From an uncultured Anaerolineaceae bacterium (GTDB lineage: Bacteria; Chloroflexota; Anaerolineae; Anaerolineales; Anaerolineaceae), in assembly GCA_937920255.1 (NCBI GenBank), contig CALDSL010000493.1, positions 1 to 10,938 of the forward strand: a DNA stretch of 10,938 nucleotides, in the 5' to 3' direction. The position numbers and the translations under genes were made by a program. Below are positions 5,971 to 10,938 of the stretch, piece by piece. The notes under the pieces are model-generated. The model did not search any database and had not been told where the DNA came from. It worked only from the letters and a program-made list of their open reading frames with translations. Positions within the stretch are counted from its first letter, which is position 1; each line of letters starts with the position of its first letter.

Positions 5971-6282
5971 TTACCCGGCCGGCCGATCCTGCGTGACCCA
6001 ATCGGCGAGGAAGGGCTGGTGGAGGACGGGTTCGAATTCGATGAACTGGTGCGTGGCCACGCCCTGCAGGAAATACGGATCTTGCATAAAGAAATCCTGG
6101 ATTGCATCCAGCGTCTCGGCGCGGGCGATGACCACGCCGCCGGTGCGCGGGTTCTGCGGGCCGGAGCACAGCAGCAGCCCGGCGTCGTAGCCGCCGCGCA
6201 AGAAGGCGCGGTGGTCGGGCAGCACCTGGCTGACTTCTTCCATCGAAACCTGATATTGGATCATCACGATGAAGTGTTTCAC
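5971..6282 (-). CDS. YciI-like (YCII family) protein
   Basis: The product has 103 residues, the usual size for this small alpha/beta-barrel family. The sequence MKHFIVMIQYQVSMEEVSQVLPDHRAFLRGGYDAGLLLCSG is split here by function. The first strand is followed by a helix with His24 and then GYDAG with Asp33, which may correspond to the His-Asp pair proposed as active site in Escherichia coli YciI. GPQNPRTGGVVIARAETLD and a DPYFLQGVATHQFIEFEPV end are typical. The biochemical role of most family members is unknown. The start is a GTG at 6282-6280 with AGGAG 7 nt before it. It is the last gene of the four-gene operon, 15 bp after the DUF711 stop, and its stop lies 2 bp from repeat element 1. Confidence 0.85.
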   Translation of the reverse strand: MKHFIVMIQYQVSMEEVSQVLPDHRAFLRGGYDAGLLLCSGPQNPRTGGVVIARAETLDAIQDFFMQDPYFLQGVATHQFIEFEPVLHQPFLADWVTQDRPAG

Positions 6283-6289
6283 AGCGGAT

Positions 6290-6294
6290 CTCCT
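6290..6294 (-). promoter_or_regulatory. Ribosome binding site of the YciI-like gene
   Basis: Read on the - strand, AGGAG lies 7 nt before the GTG start at 6282, within the 15-bp gap after the DUF711 stop codon. It supports GTG as the true start. Confidence 0.75.
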
Positions 6295-6297
6295 CTT

Positions 6298-7512
6298 CTA
6301 ACGATGCGTGTGGCGCGGCTGGAGGGGGATGGTCTCATCCCCTCCAAAAGAACCCTGCAGCGGTCGGGCAGGCAGGGCCATGATCTGCCCGTTGCAGAAA
6401 TAGCCAAAGTCATACTCGGTCTTCTCGCCGGCGGCTTTGCCGGGCACGGGCATCAGCCGCGCGGTGAGCGGCTTGCCCAGCCGCACCGCCAGCGCGGCCA
6501 CGTCCAGCAGCAGCGCCGAAAGCTGACCCGCGGTTGCGTCGCCCGGTAGCGGTACGGTGTCCAGCCCCGCGCCGCACACCGTGCTGTACAGCAGCAGGTC
6601 CTTCACCGTCAACGCCGCGCCGGTGGCCGCGGCCATGCCCGAATCTTCCAGCACCGGGAGCATCAGCCCATTGAAGCCCGCGCGCGGCCAGTCGCCCTGA
6701 TCCAGCGTGTCGGCCAGGATCGCCCCGGCGGCAACCGAACCCATCAGGCCCACGCCGTCCACGCCCAGCGACTGCATGGCGACGGCCAGCGAGCAGCAGT
6801 CTTCGGGGAAGGGCGCCAGCGAGAAGTCAAAGCCCTTGAACTCGGCGCCGAATTGCGCCGAAAGGTCAGCGGCGAGACGACGCAGCGCGTCCGCGGCTCC
6901 GTTCAGGCTATCCAGCAGCCGCGCGCGCCCCTCTTCCAGCGTGGCGGCAGATTGGAAGGCGCTCACCGCCGCGTCGGCGCATTCGACCGCCAGGGCAAAC
7001 GCCATCCCGCTGCCGCCGTGATAGGCGGCCGGGAAGAAGGGCGTGTAGGCCGGCACATTGGCCAGCGCGGCAAAACGCAGGTTGGCAAAGCCGTCGGGCG
7101 TGATCGGGGCGCAGCGCGCGATGATCTCGCCGCAGGCGCGTACCGCCGGCAGCGACACGCCCGCGCCGGCTTCAGCCATGATCCCGGTGACAAATGTGCT
7201 GCCGGTGGCCGCGATCAGGTCGGGGATGAGGTCAAAATCGACCGGGTGGGAGAAATGCGCCGGGCCGATCGACAGGTAGGCAAAGCCGCGGCTGGCGCAG
7301 TCGCTTTCCAAGCGCTGCACGGTTTGCAGCGCGGCATCCGGCCGGGCGGTGTCCAGCCAATGCGGAAAGGGCAGGGTGGCCACGCGCGTGGTTTGCACTT
7401 CCCACCCGGCCGAGCCAAACGCGCGGATGCCCGCCTCGGCCAGCTTGCCCAGGGTTTCCAGTTGCCGCGCGTCGCGCGGATCAATGAAGCAGGTGATGGA
7501 TCGAATTTTCAT
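6298..7512 (-). CDS. DUF711 / UPF0210 family protein
   Basis: The product has 404 residues, with matches to the family by eye in several places. These are the start MKIRSITCFI, the central GFDFSLAPFP (227-236), the segment CGAGLDTVPLPGD (313-325) and the end RLMPVPGKAAGE plus TEYDFGYF (352-372). No reaction is established for the family; known structures were reported, as I recall, to have a pyruvate-formate-lyase-like barrel, but no glycyl-radical motif is visible here. It is probably cytoplasmic, with no signal peptide. Its ATG overlaps the stop of the upstream methyltransferase gene by 4 bp (ATGA), so translation is likely coupled. AAGGAA 12 nt upstream is a weak, distant ribosome site. 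Family identity is firm, function open. Confidence 0.87.
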   Translation of the reverse strand: MKIRSITCFIDPRDARQLETLGKLAEAGIRAFGSAGWEVQTTRVATLPFPHWLDTARPDAALQTVQRLESDCASRGFAYLSIGPAHFSHPVDFDLIPDLIAATGSTFVTGIMAEAGAGVSLPAVRACGEIIARCAPITPDGFANLRFAALANVPAYTPFFPAAYHGGSGMAFALAVECADAAVSAFQSAATLEEGRARLLDSLNGAADALRRLAADLSAQFGAEFKGFDFSLAPFPEDCCSLAVAMQSLGVDGVGLMGSVAAGAILADTLDQGDWPRAGFNGLMLPVLEDSGMAAATGAALTVKDLLLYSTVCGAGLDTVPLPGDATAGQLSALLLDVAALAVRLGKPLTARLMPVPGKAAGEKTEYDFGYFCNGQIMALPARPLQGSFGGDETIPLQPRHTHR

Positions 7513-8306
7513 GGCGCAGAAAGATTCCTTTGGCGAACGACTTCAAACAGCAGGATGCTGGCAGCAATGGCCGCGTTGAGCGACTCGCTGCGCCCGGGCA
7601 TGGGGATGGTAATAAAACCATCCGCGGCGGCGCGCGCGGCGGGGGTCACGCCCTCGGCCTCCGCGCCGACCACCAGCGCCACCGGCTGGCGCAGGTCCAG
7701 GCTCCAGCACGAGACGCCTTCCTCGGCTTCTGCCAGGTAGATTGTTAAAGAAGGTGAACCTGGTCGATTCTTGCAGATATCGACAATTTGCTCCCAGCCG
7801 GCCTCGACCAGCGGCAGGCGGAAATGCGCGCCCATGCCCGCGCGCAGCACTTTGGGCGCGAAGGCATCCGTGGTTCCGGGTGCGAGCAGCACGGCGCCGG
7901 CCCCCGCCGCGGCGGCGGTGCGCAGCAGCGTACCCAGGTTGCCAGGGTCGCGCACGCTGTCAGTGATCAGTGCGAAGTCCAGCGCGGGCGGCAGGGGCAG
8001 GCTGCGCCGCCGCACCACCGCCAGGATGCCCTGCGGCGCTTCGGTGCCGGAGATGGTCTGCATCAGGTGCGGCGGGATCTCTTCCACCTCGCTGCCGGCC
8101 TGGCGAAAGCCCTCCAGCAACCCCTGGCCGCGTTCGGACAGGGTGCTACTATATAGCACCAGTTGCGGAGACCAGCCGGCCGCCTGTGCCTCTTCCACCA
8201 GACGCACGCCTTCCAGCACGAACGCCCCCGCGGCTTCGCGCTCCTGGCGCCGCCCCAGCAGGGCGCGCACGTGTTGGATCTTCGGGTTGTGCACCGATGT
8301 AATCAT
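7509..8306 (-). CDS. TrmH/SpoU-family RNA 2'-O-ribose methyltransferase
   Basis: The product has 265 residues, normal for the subfamily with an N-terminal substrate-binding domain (about 26-96, beginning GAFVLEGVRLVEEA) and a C-terminal SPOUT domain (about 110-260). The three SPOUT motifs are clear: motif 1 TDSVRDPGNLGTLLRTA with Asn123 and Arg129, motif 2 VVGAEAEGV (213-220), and motif 3 IPMPGRSESLNAAIAASIL (234-252). These build the knotted S-adenosylmethionine site. Such enzymes methylate the 2'-hydroxyl of one ribose in rRNA or tRNA; the target cannot be told from sequence (rlmB, tsnR and yfiF-type relatives look alike). It starts 8 bp after the macro-domain stop, without a clear ribosome site, and ends in a 4-bp overlap with DUF711. 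Confidence 0.92.
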   Translation of the reverse strand: MITSVHNPKIQHVRALLGRRQEREAAGAFVLEGVRLVEEAQAAGWSPQLVLYSSTLSERGQGLLEGFRQAGSEVEEIPPHLMQTISGTEAPQGILAVVRRRSLPLPPALDFALITDSVRDPGNLGTLLRTAAAAGAGAVLLAPGTTDAFAPKVLRAGMGAHFRLPLVEAGWEQIVDICKNRPGSPSLTIYLAEAEEGVSCWSLDLRQPVALVVGAEAEGVTPAARAAADGFITIPMPGRSESLNAAIAASILLFEVVRQRNLSAP

Positions 8307-8314
8307 GGGTTGGG

Positions 8315-8875
8315 TCAGGTCAGGTTTTCCAGCGCGCGCAGGAACACGTCCAGCGAGCCGCTGTCATACAGGGTGAAGCGCACTGTCTGGAGCGGGGTGG
8401 GCTGGTGGCGGTCAAAGAAGGCGCGCACGGCGGCGAGCATCACCGGCGCGGCGCGCTCTTTGGGAAAGCCGAAGATGCCGGTGGAGATGGCCGGGAAGGC
8501 GATCGAACGCAGGCCGAGCTCGGATGCCAGCTCCAGGCTGCCCGTGATGGCGTCCGCCAGCTTGGCGTCTTCATCGCCGCTGCCCCACACCGGCCCTACC
8601 GCGTGGATCACGTAACGCGCCGGCATCTGCCCGGCGGTGGTGTAGGCGGGGCGGGCATGAGTGATCGGGCCGTGCTGGCGCACCCAGGCGTCGCTCTCGC
8701 GCTGGATGATCTCACCGCCGCGCCGCACGATGGCGGCCGCGATCCCGCCGCCATGGGCCAGTTGCTCATTGGCCGCGTTGACAATCGCATCGACGGCTTC
8801 GGCGGTCAGGTCACCCTGGGCAATCTCCAGCGCCTGCCCGCCGCGAAAGGTATGTGTGGCATGGATGGTGGACAT
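8315..8875 (-). CDS. Macro-domain protein (ADP-ribose / O-acetyl-ADP-ribose processing)
   Basis: The product has 186 residues, a stand-alone macro domain like YmdB and MacroD. The ligand-binding parts are visible: GDLTAEAVDAIVNAAN with NAAN at 33-36, the HGGGIAAAIVRRGG loop (41-54), HAVGPVW (91-97), and AFPAISTGIFGFPKE (126-140), which contains the phosphate-binding loop. Relatives hydrolyse O-acetyl-ADP-ribose or remove ADP-ribose from proteins or nucleic acids in the cytoplasm. The start at 8875 gives the normal domain border; a longer frame reaching 9010 would run through the palindrome of element 2. It is the first gene of the operon with TrmH, DUF711 and YciI, and a -10 box lies exactly 7 nt before the ATG. 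Confidence 0.9.
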   Translation of the reverse strand: MSTIHATHTFRGGQALEIAQGDLTAEAVDAIVNAANEQLAHGGGIAAAIVRRGGEIIQRESDAWVRQHGPITHARPAYTTAGQMPARYVIHAVGPVWGSGDEDAKLADAITGSLELASELGLRSIAFPAISTGIFGFPKERAAPVMLAAVRAFFDRHQPTPLQTVRFTLYDSGSLDVFLRALENLT

Positions 8876-8882
8876 GCGTTTA

Positions 8883-8888
8883 ATTGTA
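8883..8888 (-). promoter_or_regulatory. -10 box directly before the macro-domain gene (leaderless promoter)
   Basis: On the - strand TACAAT (five of six consensus bases) is followed by 7 nt and then the ATG at 8875. No Shine-Dalgarno is present, and no good -35 box is seen 16-18 bp upstream. The spacing is identical to that before the foldase gene at 3970. Confidence 0.55.
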
Positions 8889-8904
8889 ACCCCAAGATCA
8901 AAAG

Positions 8905-9060
8905 CCAACACGAATAACGCTAATAAAACCGAATGGGACGAATTTATTTTGGTTTCGGCGATGTGGCAATCGCTCGGCTTGCCGAGCGATTGCCACATCG
9001 CCGAAACCAAAAATGTAGTAAAGCTTTATTCGTAATATTCGTCCCATTCGTGCCATTCGT
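8905..9060. repeat. Intergenic inverted-repeat element 2 (about 156 bp)
   Basis: The arms are made of CGAAT units. On the left they start at 8911, 8930 and 8939, with a degenerate unit near 8920. On the right ATTCG starts at 9028, 9037, 9046 and 9055, an exact 9-bp period. CGAATGGGACGAAT at 8930-8943 is repeated inverted at 9037-9050 without mismatch. The right arm read on the - strand (CGAATGGGACGAAT, then ACGAATAAAGCTT) closely matches the left arm of element 1 (CGAATGGAACGAAT, then ACGAATAAAGCTT). The centre is the perfect palindrome listed next. It lies between the rplT terminator and the promoter of the macro-domain operon. Confidence 0.75.
8947..9012. repeat. Perfect 66-bp palindrome (32-bp arms, 2-nt centre)
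   Basis: The left arm (8947-8978) begins TTTTGGTTTCGGCG and ends CAATCGCTCGGC. The right arm (8981-9012) is its exact complement, with only TT between. It can form a cruciform or a 32-bp RNA hairpin. The inner part (GAGCGATTGCCACAT) recalls REP-type intergenic repeats of other bacteria. No protein-coding reason for the symmetry exists. Confidence 0.95.
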
Positions 9061-9080
9061 GATGCTTTTTGATTGTATTA

Positions 9081-9112
9081 AATAAAAACGGGATGGCTTT
9101 CACCATCCCGTT
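9081..9112 (-). terminator. Intrinsic terminator after rplT
   Basis: Read on the - strand, AACGGGATGG pairs with CCATCCCGTT (10 bp) around a 6-nt loop, followed by TTTTTATT. It ends the infC-rpmI-rplT transcript 24 bp after the rplT stop. Confidence 0.92.
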
Positions 9113-9135
9113 GAGGGTGTTCGCTGCCTGTTGAA

Positions 9136-9486
9136 TCAGGCGGCTTTGGCGGCTTCGACCACGGCCCTGAACGCCTGCGGGTCGCGCACGGCGAGGTCGG
9201 CCAGCATCTTGCGGTTGAGCGTGATGTTGGCGGTCCGCAGCCCGTGAACGAACTGCGAGTAGCTGATGCCGTTCAAGCGCGCGGCGGCATTGATGCGGAC
9301 GATCCACAACTTGCGCAGGTCGCGCTTGCGGTTGCGGCGGTCCACATAAGCGTACCACAGGCTCTTGAGCATCGCTTCGTTCGCGCGGCGGAAGAGACGG
9401 TGCCGGCTACCAAAGTAGCCCTGATTCATCTTTAAAACTTTCTTGTGGCGGAGATGACCCTTCGGTCCTCCCTTTACACGTGCCAT
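9136..9486 (-). CDS. rplT: 50S ribosomal protein L20
   Basis: The product has 116 residues, the usual L20 length. L20 is an early assembly protein of the large ribosomal subunit that binds 23S rRNA. The basic N-terminal extension MARVKGGPKGHLRHKKVLK and the following GYFGSRHRLFRRANEAMLKSL are highly typical. The RNA-binding C-terminal part has RRNRKRDLRKLWIVRINAAAR and YSQFVHGLRTANITLNRKMLADLA, given here as family landmarks. The ATG is preceded at 7 nt by AAAGGAG. It is the last gene of infC-rpmI-rplT, as in most bacteria. In several bacteria free L20 represses this operon by binding the mRNA upstream of rpmI or rplT. Confidence 0.98.
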   Translation of the reverse strand: MARVKGGPKGHLRHKKVLKMNQGYFGSRHRLFRRANEAMLKSLWYAYVDRRNRKRDLRKLWIVRINAAARLNGISYSQFVHGLRTANITLNRKMLADLAVRDPQAFRAVVEAAKAA

Positions 9487-9493
9487 GACTATG

Positions 9494-9500
9494 CTCCTTT
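9494..9500 (-). promoter_or_regulatory. Ribosome binding site of rplT
   Basis: AAAGGAG on the - strand lies 7 nt before the ATG at 9486. Confidence 0.85.
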
Positions 9501-9515
9501 GCGTTCCCCTGGGCG

Positions 9516-9535
9516 CCGGTAATTCTCGTTACCAG
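9516..9535 (-). other. Small hairpin in the rpmI-rplT gap
   Basis: On the - strand CTGGTAA (9535-9529) pairs with TTACCGG (9522-9516) over 7 bp, including one G-U pair, around a 6-nt loop. It lies 15 nt upstream of the rplT ribosome binding site in a 105-bp gap that has no gene. It could be part of an L20 control site, but its shape alone does not show that. Confidence 0.35.
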
Positions 9536-9591
9536 TTGCTTGCACCCAACGGCCGCTCCAAAAACGAATAATACAATGAAACCAGCCGGGA

Positions 9592-9822
9592 TCAGTCCTT
9601 GAGGGACGGGGCAAGGCGCTTGACGCGCTGGATGATCTTCTCGCCCTGAACCGCGACCATTTCGGTGAACAGCGCCTTGGTGCGCTTGGAGGTGCGGCGG
9701 CGCAAGTGGCTCTTGCCGCCCTTGGTGCGCATCAAGATGCCCGACCCGGTCAGGCGGAACCGTTTGGAGGTTGCCTTATGGGTCTTCAGCTTGACTTTAC
9801 CATCTTTCGGTTTGCGTGGCAC
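9592..9822 (-). CDS. rpmI: 50S ribosomal protein L35
   Basis: The product has 76 residues, about ten more than the usual 65, the excess being mainly the N-terminus MPRKPKDGKVK. The family core KLKTHKATSKRFRLTGSGIL and KGGKSHLRRRTSKRTKAL is clear, as is the basic end IIQRVKRLAPSLKD. L35 is a small basic protein of the large ribosomal subunit. The start is a GTG at 9822-9820, chosen because AGGAG lies 7 nt before it and because the preceding in-frame sequence overlaps the leader hairpin and extended -10 promoter. It sits between infC and rplT, the standard order. Confidence 0.95.
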   Translation of the reverse strand: MPRKPKDGKVKLKTHKATSKRFRLTGSGILMRTKGGKSHLRRRTSKRTKALFTEMVAVQGEKIIQRVKRLAPSLKD

Positions 9823-9829
9823 AGCGAAA

Positions 9830-9834
9830 CTCCT
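9830..9834 (-). promoter_or_regulatory. Ribosome binding site fixing the GTG start of rpmI
   Basis: On the - strand AGGAG, within GAGAGGAG, lies 7 nt before the GTG at 9822. Confidence 0.8.
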
Positions 9835-9849
9835 CTCAACAAAATTCAA

Positions 9850-9868
9850 CGGTCTGCTTGCGCAGCCG
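9850..9868 (-). other. GNRA-capped leader hairpin before rpmI
   Basis: On the - strand CGG-CTGC pairs with GCAG-CCG around a GCAA tetraloop, with one unpaired A between GCAG and CCG. It lies at the start of the predicted rpmI-rplT leader. A GNRA loop and a bulged A are features often found at protein- or RNA-binding sites, so an L20 control element is possible. Confidence 0.5.
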
Positions 9869-9878
9869 AAGATTGACA

Positions 9879-9887
9879 ATTATACCA
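9879..9887 (-). promoter_or_regulatory. Extended -10 promoter between infC and rpmI
   Basis: The - strand reads TGGTATAAT, a perfect extended -10 (TGnTATAAT). No clear -35 box is seen, as is usual for this class. Transcription would start near 9872 and give rpmI-rplT an internal promoter with a leader of about 50 nt. Confidence 0.6.
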
Positions 9888-9906
9888 GCAGCGCAGGCTT
9901 TTTTCC

Positions 9907-10455
9907 CTACGACTTTTCGCCGCCTTCGGCCTTCTTCTTGCTGGCTTTTGCCGGGCTGAGCAGCATGCCCATCGTGCGGCCTTCCAGAGCGGGGGCCTGT
10001 TCGATCACGGCAATATCGGAAAGCTCTTGGGCAATTTCGCGCAGGTCCTCCAGCGCCAGTTCGGGATAGGTGATCTCGCGTCCGCGGAAGCGGATGGTGA
10101 CGCGCACTTTCATCCCTTCGCCTAACCAGCGGCGGGCATCATCCACTTTGAAACCGCGGTGATGCTCGTTGGTCTTTGGACGCAGCCGGATTTCTTTGAC
10201 TTCGATCTTGGTTTGCGCCTTGCGCGCCTCGCGTTCTTTCTTGGTGCGCTCGTACAGGAACTTGCCAAAATCCATAATCCGGCAGACGGGTGGGGTGGCT
10301 CCAGCGGCGACTTCGACAAGGTCCAGTTCAGCCTCGCGGGCCATCCGCATGGCGGCATCAATCGGCACGACCCCAACATTTTCACCTTTGGCATCGATCA
10401 GGCGCACTTCCGGCACCCGAATCATTTCATTAACCCGAAAACTATTAGCGCTGAT
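9907..10455 (-). CDS. infC: Translation initiation factor IF-3
   Basis: The product has 182 residues with an apparent AUC start. IF-3 binds the 30S subunit, keeps the subunits apart and rejects wrong start codons and initiator tRNAs. The N-domain (about 7-77) has FRVNEMIRVPEVRLID and the signature VCRIMDFGKFLYE at 57-69. After the linker, rich in Lys, Arg and Glu, the C-domain (about 85-170) shows KEIRLRPKTNEHH, VRVTIRFRGREI and EGRTMGMLL. No ATG, GTG or TTG lies at a fitting place. AAGGAG is 7 nt before ATC at 10455-10453, which begins the family-typical SANSFRVNE. The next ATG (10425-10423) would cut into the N-domain start and lacks a ribosome site. It is first in infC-rpmI-rplT, with its own promoter. 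Confidence 0.96.
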   Translation of the reverse strand: MSANSFRVNEMIRVPEVRLIDAKGENVGVVPIDAAMRMAREAELDLVEVAAGATPPVCRIMDFGKFLYERTKKEREARKAQTKIEVKEIRLRPKTNEHHRGFKVDDARRWLGEGMKVRVTIRFRGREITYPELALEDLREIAQELSDIAVIEQAPALEGRTMGMLLSPAKASKKKAEGGEKS

Positions 10456-10468
10456 AAGATTTCTCCTT
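10453..10468 (-). promoter_or_regulatory. Ribosome binding site and AUC start codon of infC
   Basis: AAGGAG (10468-10463), 7 nt, then ATC (10455-10453), all on the - strand. The ideal spacing points to AUC as initiation codon. IF-3 itself discriminates against such codons, which in Escherichia coli (AUU) produces autoregulation. Confidence 0.8.
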
Positions 10469-10520
10469 GAATTAATCCAAACTTTGCCCGCCCAGGCAGG
10501 ACGGACACACGGCGCTGCAA

Positions 10521-10550
10521 ATAATACCATACATGCACCGTTATCGTCAA
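10521..10550 (-). promoter_or_regulatory. Sigma-70-type promoter of infC-rpmI-rplT
   Basis: On the - strand TTGACG (10550-10545) and TATTAT (10526-10521) are separated by 18 bp; each differs from consensus by one base. Transcription would start near 10514, giving an infC leader of about 60 nt. The -35 box lies 7 bp after the thrS hairpin. Confidence 0.8.
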
Positions 10551-10557
10551 CCTTGAG

Positions 10558-10615
10558 GGAAAACAGGCAACAAAACACGCGCGGTACGCCGCGCGCGTTT
10601 TGTTGCCTGTTTTCC
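10558..10615 (-). terminator. 27-bp hairpin between thrS and infC, probable thrS terminator
   Basis: Bases 10558-10584 and 10589-10615 form a 27-bp stem around a 4-nt loop. The only non-Watson-Crick position becomes a G-U pair in the - strand transcript, so the RNA pairs throughout in the thrS direction. A GC-only top (CGCGCGG type) followed by TTTTGTT in the descending arm gives an intrinsic-terminator shape, and the A/T-rich base makes it nearly symmetrical. It starts 6 bp after the thrS stop. Confidence 0.8.
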
Positions 10616-10621
10616 AGGGTA

Positions 10622-10938
10622 TTAATTTCCGGCTTCGATGTCGGCTTTGGCGCGGGCGATGAAATCCGCCACGGGCATGGGGCCGGGGTTCTCGCCGCCA
10701 CGCAGCCGCAGCGCCACTGCATCCTGCTCAATCTCTTTGTCGCCCACCACCAGCATGTACGGAACCTTCTGGTTCTGCGCGTCGCGGATCTTGGCGTTCA
10801 TGCGCTCGTTGCGGCTGTCGACTTCCACGCGCAGACCGGCGTCTTTGAGCCGTTTGGCCAGCTCGCCCGCCCAGGGCAGGTGACGGTCGGCGATGGGGAT
10901 GATCATCGCCTGCACCGGCGCCAGCCAAACCGGGAACG
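10622..10938 (-). CDS. thrS: Threonyl-tRNA synthetase, C-terminal anticodon-binding domain (partial)
   Basis: Only the last 105 codons are in the window; the gene continues beyond the right edge. ThrRS charges tRNA-Thr with threonine. The visible part is the class II anticodon-binding domain. It begins FPVWLAPVQAMIIPIADRH, a hallmark of ThrRS, followed by LAKRLKDAGLRVEVDSRNERMNAKIRDAQ (landmark region), VPYMLVVGDKEIEQDAVALRLRGG and the end ADIEAGN. The catalytic and editing domains cannot be checked. Its place before infC-rpmI-rplT repeats the classical order of this translation cluster, but a hairpin and a new promoter separate the two here. Confidence 0.94.
   Translation of the reverse strand, partial: FPVWLAPVQAMIIPIADRHLPWAGELAKRLKDAGLRVEVDSRNERMNAKIRDAQNQKVPYMLVVGDKEIEQDAVALRLRGGENPGPMPVADFIARAKADIEAGN

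Noticed and set aside
5872..6549. 225-codon + strand frame crossing element 1 and the YciI and DUF711 genes
   Set aside because: It starts inside a repeat element and reads antisense through two recognised genes.
6853..7740. 295-codon frame on the + strand over DUF711 and TrmH
   Set aside because: It is antisense to two overlapping recognised genes, with an Arg/Gly/Ala-rich low-complexity product and no recognisable motif.
8876..9010. N-terminal extension of the macro-domain gene to an ATG at 9010
   Set aside because: The extension translates the palindrome and the CGAAT arm, has no ribosome site, and goes well beyond the normal domain border.
9028..9059. CRISPR-like array
   Set aside because: The repeated unit is only about 9 nt with no spacers of 25-40 nt and no cas genes; it is a short tandem repeat.
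9126..9141. Hairpin GCCTG-TTGAAT-CAGGC at the rplT stop
   Set aside because: It overlaps the coding end, is only 5 bp and lacks a T-run. The true terminator is 9081-9112.
10423..10425. Internal ATG (codon 11) as infC start
   Set aside because: It has no ribosome site and would remove the conserved FRVNE start of the N-domain, whereas the AUC has an ideal AAGGAG at 7 nt.
10456..10731. Extension of infC to an upstream ATG inside thrS
   Set aside because: It would run through the thrS end, the 27-bp hairpin and the infC promoter, and the added residues have no likeness to IF-3.

Overview
The window looks like chromosomal DNA from a Chloroflexota bacterium, probably class Anaerolineae. This is an inference from style, not a database match. 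The DNA is GC-rich with strongly GC-biased third positions. Three or four proteins combine a membrane anchor with low-complexity Pro/Thr/Glu stretches (PTP, TPT, TPEP). The housekeeping genes (groES-groEL, thrS-infC-rpmI-rplT) are of clear bacterial type. There are no tRNA or rRNA genes, no CRISPR array and no transposase.

Left part, + strand (2-5686). The 3' end of one gene is followed by a membrane-anchored TPR protein and an intrinsic terminator. Next is the heat-shock operon groES-groEL, with a textbook sigma-70 promoter and a degenerate CIRCE-like dyad over the transcription start, ended by a strong terminator. Then come a PrsA/SurA-like foldase lipoprotein, probably made from a leaderless mRNA, and a single-pass membrane protein with a Pro/Thr stalk and a two-cysteine outer domain. 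The theme is protein folding inside (GroESL) and outside (the foldase) the cell, plus surface-anchored proteins.

Middle, - strand (5971-8875). Four closely packed genes are read leftward: a macro-domain ADP-ribose-binding protein, a SpoU/TrmH-type RNA 2'-O-methyltransferase, a DUF711/UPF0210 protein and a YciI-like protein. Gaps are 8 bp, a 4-bp ATGA overlap and 15 bp. The set is bracketed by two intergenic elements (5693-5969 and about 8905-9060). Both have outer arms made of an approximately 9-nt repeat (ACGAATGGN-like) in inverted orientation, but different inner palindromes. One core carries a 24-bp inverted repeat of the GTAGGTTGGGTTGAGC type. The other is a perfect 32-bp-arm palindrome with a 2-nt centre.

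Right part, - strand (9081-10938). This is the classical translation cluster thrS (only its 3' end is present)-infC-rpmI-rplT. A 27-bp hairpin separates thrS from infC, and a good sigma-70 promoter for infC follows directly. infC appears to start at an AUC codon, fitting the known use of rare start codons for IF3 autoregulation. An extended -10 promoter and a GNRA-capped hairpin precede rpmI, and a clear terminator follows rplT.

The points most worth following up are the pair of related intergenic elements around the four-gene operon, the AUC start of infC, the modified CIRCE, and two promoters whose -10 box lies exactly 7 nt before an ATG (leaderless genes).
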